A stretch of DNA of 6,323 nucleotides from Candidatus Bathyarchaeota archaeon B26-1 (GTDB taxonomy: Archaea; Thermoproteota; Bathyarchaeia; Bathyarchaeales; B26-1), in NCBI GenBank assembly GCA_001593925.1, contig LUCD01000085.1, positions 1 through 6,323 of the forward strand, in the 5' to 3' direction. A model generated the notes under the pieces. The model worked only from the letters and a program-made list of their open reading frames with translations. It made no database searches and had not been told where the DNA came from. Positions 5,253 to 6,323 of this stretch are shown in pieces (position 1 is the stretch's first letter; every line of letters begins with the position of its first letter). The position numbers were made by a program, and so were the translations under genes.

Positions 5253-5612
5253 TTGTCCAACACGAAGATCATCAGGGAAACCGTAGAGAGAAATGGAAAG
5301 GTATTCTCGGCTTTTTACCTCGAATTTAGAAACGCGTGCGTACTCTTCTTAAGCGAGGGAGCTGACAGCCTAGGAACACTCTCGGTCTCCATCCCCAAGA
5401 GAACCGGCATAGGAGGGCTGACAGCCTCCTCCATACTCCTAGGAGACCGGAACATCGTAGCGGCTAAGCTCCTAGCTGAGAGATTATCCGATATTGTTGG
5501 GAAGGTAGCGTTGGTCTCCGTCTTCACGAGGACCGCCGACGACATGAAGGCATCTCGAACCTTCCTAGAGTTGATGAAGAAAGTCGTGGCTAAGAAGGAG
5601 GAGAAGGAATGA
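5253..5612 (+). CDS. Small PAC4-like protein, possible proteasome assembly chaperone
   Basis: A 119-residue soluble protein with alternating strands and helices, no signal peptide and a lysine/glutamate-rich tail. From memory, its order of motifs resembles eukaryotic proteasome assembly chaperone 4 (PSMG4/Pba4). A strand is followed by LGTLSVSIP (40-48; LRNLAVAM in PAC4). Next comes SSILLGD (59-65; TSLLGD), then a helix AAKLLAERLSDIVGK (70-84; GLAQRLARKTNK), a strand VALVSVFTRTADD (85-97; VFVSYNLQNTD), and a C-terminal helix. If correct, it would help assemble the alpha-ring of the archaeal 20S proteasome. This is an inference from remembered sequences, not a search. The start is set by AGGTGA before TTG; GTG at 5235 or 5244 are alternatives. 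It overlaps the next gene by ATGA, indicating translational coupling to the UbiD-like gene. Confidence 0.72.
   Translation: MSNTKIIRETVERNGKVFSAFYLEFRNACVLFLSEGADSLGTLSVSIPKRTGIGGLTASSILLGDRNIVAAKLLAERLSDIVGKVALVSVFTRTADDMKASRTFLELMKKVVAKKEEKE
5597..5603 (+). promoter_or_regulatory. Ribosome binding site for the UbiD-family gene
   Basis: GGAGGAG is a near-perfect Shine-Dalgarno sequence five bases before the ATG at 5609. It lies within the lysine/glutamate-rich tail codons of the upstream gene and fixes the start. Confidence 0.6.
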
Positions 5613-6323
5613 GCCTAAGGAGCTTTTTAGAGAAGATGGATTCTAGAGGAGAGGTTCTCCGTGTGAAGAGGAGGGTCTCAACGCGTTTCGAGGCCGCTTG
5701 GGTGATGAGTAGGCTGGCTAAGGGGCCGGTTCTCCTCTTCGAGAATGTTGAAGGCTTCGACGTGAGGATCATCGGAAACGTCGCCGCGACCCGCGGGAGA
5801 ATATACTCGGCCCTAGATGTCTCTGAAGAAGAGTTCTACCAGAGGATGATTGAATCTTTGAGAAATCCTCAACCCCCAAAAATAGTCAAGGACGCTCCAG
5901 TCATGGAGGTCGAGGAGAAGCCCCGGCTCTCCAAGATACCGATCTTGACACACTACGAGAAGGACGCCGGACCCTACATAACCTCTGCCGTAATCTCAGC
6001 CCGCGACCCGGAAGGGAGGGTCGAAAACGTCTCGGTCCATAGGCTTCTACTCCTAGATGACAACCACCTAGCCATAAGGCTGGTTCCGAGGCACCTCTAC
6101 AAGCTGTGGAGAATGGCGAAGGAGGAGGGAACAGACCTAGACGTCGGAATCTCCATAGGTGTCCACCCGGCCGTCACGTTGGCCGCGGCCTCCTCGCCCC
6201 CCTTCGGGGTCAGCGAGTACGGGGTGGCGAACGCCCTCCTCAAGGGCGAACTCACCCTAATCAAATGTGAGAAGGTGGACGCCTACGTCCCGGCTGAAGC
6301 CGAACTCGTCCTAGAGGGGAGGA
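5609..6323 (+). CDS. UbiD-family decarboxylase, likely anhydromevalonate phosphate decarboxylase (3' truncated)
   Basis: The first 238 residues of a UbiD-family enzyme that runs off the window. These enzymes decarboxylate unsaturated acids using prenylated FMN. PILTHYEKDAGPYITS (111-126), ARDPEGRVENVSVHR (131-145) and AIRLVPRHLY (155-164) are diagnostic. N140 and R145 sit at the N-x4-R spacing of the cofactor/active-site pair of fungal Fdc1, and H162 fits the conserved histidine. The segment GVSEYGVANALLKGELTL, then VPAEAELVLEG near the window edge, brings in conserved glutamates. In an archaeon the best guess is trans-anhydromevalonate 5-phosphate decarboxylase of the archaeal mevalonate pathway, giving isopentenyl phosphate for lipids; EYGVANALL fits my memory of that subgroup. 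Another UbiD substrate is possible. ATGA overlap with the upstream gene implies co-translation. The catalytic C-terminal part is outside the window. Confidence 0.88.
   Translation, partial: MSLRSFLEKMDSRGEVLRVKRRVSTRFEAAWVMSRLAKGPVLLFENVEGFDVRIIGNVAATRGRIYSALDVSEEEFYQRMIESLRNPQPPKIVKDAPVMEVEEKPRLSKIPILTHYEKDAGPYITSAVISARDPEGRVENVSVHRLLLLDDNHLAIRLVPRHLYKLWRMAKEEGTDLDVGISIGVHPAVTLAAASSPPFGVSEYGVANALLKGELTLIKCEKVDAYVPAEAELVLEGR

Overview
The window looks like a gene-dense stretch of an archaeal chromosome. The strongest markers are CDP-archaeol synthase (CarS, archaeal ether-lipid synthesis), RadB (an archaea-only RecA-family protein), a Clp1/Grc3-type polynucleotide 5'-kinase, an archaeal-type endonuclease III, and a UbiD-family protein that resembles the archaeal anhydromevalonate phosphate decarboxylase. 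Box A (TATA)-like elements sit at plausible distances upstream of several starts, and several genes have very short leaders. The lineage cannot be fixed from sequence alone. RadB points to euryarchaea or an uncultivated lineage that carries it (for example Bathyarchaeia- or Hadarchaeota-like); this is a low-confidence guess. I see no insertion sequence, CRISPR array, tRNA or rRNA.

Layout, left to right. On the minus strand, positions 37-936 encode an SplB-like radical SAM protein with its own near-leaderless promoter. Next come radB (1555-2241) and carS (1000-1530), 24 nt apart and read radB to carS, so probably one transcript. A gap of about 350 bp (2242-2591) holds divergent promoters and an unexplained coding-like minus-strand stretch (2341-2481). 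On the plus strand, an unnamed RuvC/YqgF-like RNase H-fold protein (2592-3236) overlaps the 5'-kinase gene (3196-4518) by 41 nt. The kinase converges on, and overlaps by 32 nt, the minus-strand nth gene (4487-5143). A divergent promoter region then separates nth from a plus-strand pair: a small protein resembling eukaryotic proteasome assembly chaperone 4 (5253-5612), joined by an ATGA overlap to the UbiD-family gene (5609 to the window edge, truncated).

Functional themes. DNA maintenance is represented by RadB and Nth, and possibly by the SplB-like protein and the RuvC-like protein. RNA 5'-end processing is represented by the kinase. Archaeal lipid synthesis appears twice, as CarS at the committed nucleotide-activation step and as the likely mevalonate-route decarboxylase. 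The least-described items are the RuvC/YqgF-like protein translationally coupled to an RNA 5'-kinase, and the PAC4-like protein coupled to the UbiD-like enzyme. Both are ordinary-looking housekeeping arrangements rather than a clear new defence or mobile system.
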